This document shows, one piece after another, positions 62,901 through 64,000 of a DNA stretch of 64,000 nucleotides (position 1 is the stretch's first letter; every line of letters starts with the position of its first letter). Source of the DNA: Pandoraea nosoerga (GTDB lineage: Bacteria > Pseudomonadota > Gammaproteobacteria > Burkholderiales > Burkholderiaceae); the NCBI RefSeq assembly GCF_902459585.1, contig NZ_CABPSC010000001.1:600053-664052 (forward strand), given 5' to 3'. The position numbers and the translations under genes are program-made. Below the pieces are notes generated by a model, which had not been told where the DNA came from, searched no databases, and worked only from the letters and a program-made list of their open reading frames with translations.

Positions 62901-64000
62901 GACGAGGCCTTCACGATCGTGACGGTGTTGCCCGGCCGCAGGTTCTCGGCGCCCTCCTGCACGACGCGCGCGCCGGCCTCCACGCCTTCGACCACGGCGA
63001 GCGTTGCTTCCACGTAGCCCACTTTCACGGGCTTCGCGCTGACCTTGTTGTCCGCGCCGATCACGTAGACGAACTTGCCGTCCGGGCCGGTCTGCACGGC
63101 CTGCGGCGGCACCACGCGGGCCTGCCTGAGTACGCGGCCGATCACCGCGACGTTCAGATACATGCCCGGCCAGAGCCGCGCGTCGCGATTGTCATACGCG
63201 GCCTTCAGGCGAATGGTGCCCGTCTGCGAGTCGACGGCGTTGTCGATGAAACTGAGCTGGCCGGTGACCGTCACGCCGGTGGTGCCCAGCGTGGCGGTCA
63301 CCGAAACCGGGCCGCCCGCGCGTGCGGCCTGCAACTCGGCCAGCGCGCCTTCGGGCAGCGTGAAACTGATGTCGATGGGATCGAGCTGCGTGATGCTCAC
63401 GAGCGCGGCGCCGCCGGGCGTGACGAGGCTGCCGGGGTGAACGTTGATGGCGCCAGTGCGGCCGTCGATGCCGGCGCGAATCTGGTTATAGTCCACGGCG
63501 ACCTGGCTCGCCGAGATCGCGGCACGGTCGGCCGCCACCTGCGCGGTGAGGCTGTCCACACTGCTCTGCGCGGTATCGAGCGCGCTTTGCGAGACGAAGT
63601 GCTCGGCGATCAGCTCGCGCGTGCGCGCCAGCGTGCGGCGAGCATTGGCGAGGTCGGCTTCATCCTTTGCCAGTTGCGCCTGCGTCTTCTTGAGGTTCGC
63701 CTCGTCCATGCGCGCGTCCAGCGAGAACAGCAACTGGCCGGCTTTGACGAAGTCGCCCTCCTTGATGTGGACCTGGCGGACAGTACTGGAAATCTGCGGG
63801 CGCACCTCGATGGTCTGCCGCGCGGTGACGGTGCCATTGGCGATGAGTCGCACGGGCACGTCACGCACCTCGACCGTGGCGGCTGTCACGGATGGCGCGA
63901 GCGCCGCCTTGGCGGGCTTGCCCGCGCCGCGCGAGCCCAGCCACAGGCCCGCGCCGGCGACGAGCACGAGCACGAGCGCGCCGGCGACCCAGCGGCGCGG
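62897..64000 (-). CDS. RND membrane-fusion protein (HlyD/MdtA-like), 5' end cut off
   Basis: The periplasmic adaptor of the RND pump. The visible part runs from a membrane anchor (WVAGALVLVLVAGAGLWLGS) through the lipoyl half (VEVRDVPVRLIANGTVTARQ, VHIKEGDFVKAGQLLFSLD), an alpha-hairpin of Ala/Gln/Asp-rich heptads, the beta-barrel and the membrane-proximal domain, ending in NLRPGNTVTIVKASS. The reading frame continues past position 64000, so the start codon lies outside the window; the GTG at 63973 falls inside the anchor and is not the start. Confidence 0.9.
   Translation of the reverse strand, partial: PRRWVAGALVLVLVAGAGLWLGSRGAGKPAKAALAPSVTAATVEVRDVPVRLIANGTVTARQTIEVRPQISSTVRQVHIKEGDFVKAGQLLFSLDARMDEANLKKTQAQLAKDEADLANARRTLARTRELIAEHFVSQSALDTAQSSVDSLTAQVAADRAAISASQVAVDYNQIRAGIDGRTGAINVHPGSLVTPGGAALVSITQLDPIDISFTLPEGALAELQAARAGGPVSVTATLGTTGVTVTGQLSFIDNAVDSQTGTIRLKAAYDNRDARLWPGMYLNVAVIGRVLRQARVVPPQAVQTGPDGKFVYVIGADNKVSAKPVKVGYVEATLAVVEGVEAGARVVQEGAENLRPGNTVTIVKASS

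Overview
The window is high-GC, densely packed DNA from a Gram-negative proteobacterium. Gene content and order (regBA, hslVU, dksA, cobW-zur, lpxL-dapF-DUF484-xerC, metK, metXW, slmA) point to a betaproteobacterium of the Burkholderiales, most like Pandoraea or a relative in the Burkholderiaceae. That placement is inferred from gene families and neighbourhoods; no database search was possible. I saw no tRNA, rRNA, CRISPR array, transposase or phage gene.

Layout. (1) 59-5953, housekeeping: xthA, ampG, metW-metX, slmA and a HAD nucleotidase. (2) 6092-24658, mostly accessory: a DHA2 drug exporter and a porin; then a large aromatic-acid catabolic block. One minus-strand operon runs from a branched-chain-type ABC importer (livKHMGF, starting at 17758) into galB, a CHA aldolase gene, galD, an alpha/beta hydrolase and a SnoaL-like gene, with several ATGA-type overlaps. 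Behind it lies ligB-ligA-lysR, where the LysR-type regulator has two DNA-binding domains. Divergent from that are vanR, vanA and vanB. Together these encode vanillate demethylation to protocatechuate, 4,5-ring cleavage, and the oxalomesaconate branch to pyruvate and oxaloacetate. LigC and LigI, which normally link cleavage to oxalomesaconate, are absent from the window. (3) 24839-45110, core again: argB, a CWC protein, a PCu(A)C copper chaperone divergent from regB-regA, hslV-hslU, a zinc-homeostasis set (TonB receptor, His-rich protein, dksA, cobW, zur) with two matching palindromes that look like Zur boxes, an EamA permease, the lpxL-dapF-DUF484-xerC-rlmI run, and metK. (4) 45229-50435: coniferyl-aldehyde dehydrogenase, AidB-like acyl-CoA dehydrogenase and a GMC oxidoreductase. 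(5) 50406-59249: a compact eight-gene type IVb pilus operon related to the R64/TCP/Bfp family, with the pilin gene first and the prepilin peptidase last. (6) 59739 to the right edge: an RND efflux pump gene and a membrane-fusion gene cut by the window end.

The most interesting parts are the catabolic island (a missing middle pathway, two unassigned enzymes in the operon, the tandem-HTH LysR, paired GGGATCCC operators 53 bp apart), the reduced type IVb pilus locus, and the zinc-linked cluster with a DksA that lacks three of four zinc-finger cysteines and carries an 84-residue extension.
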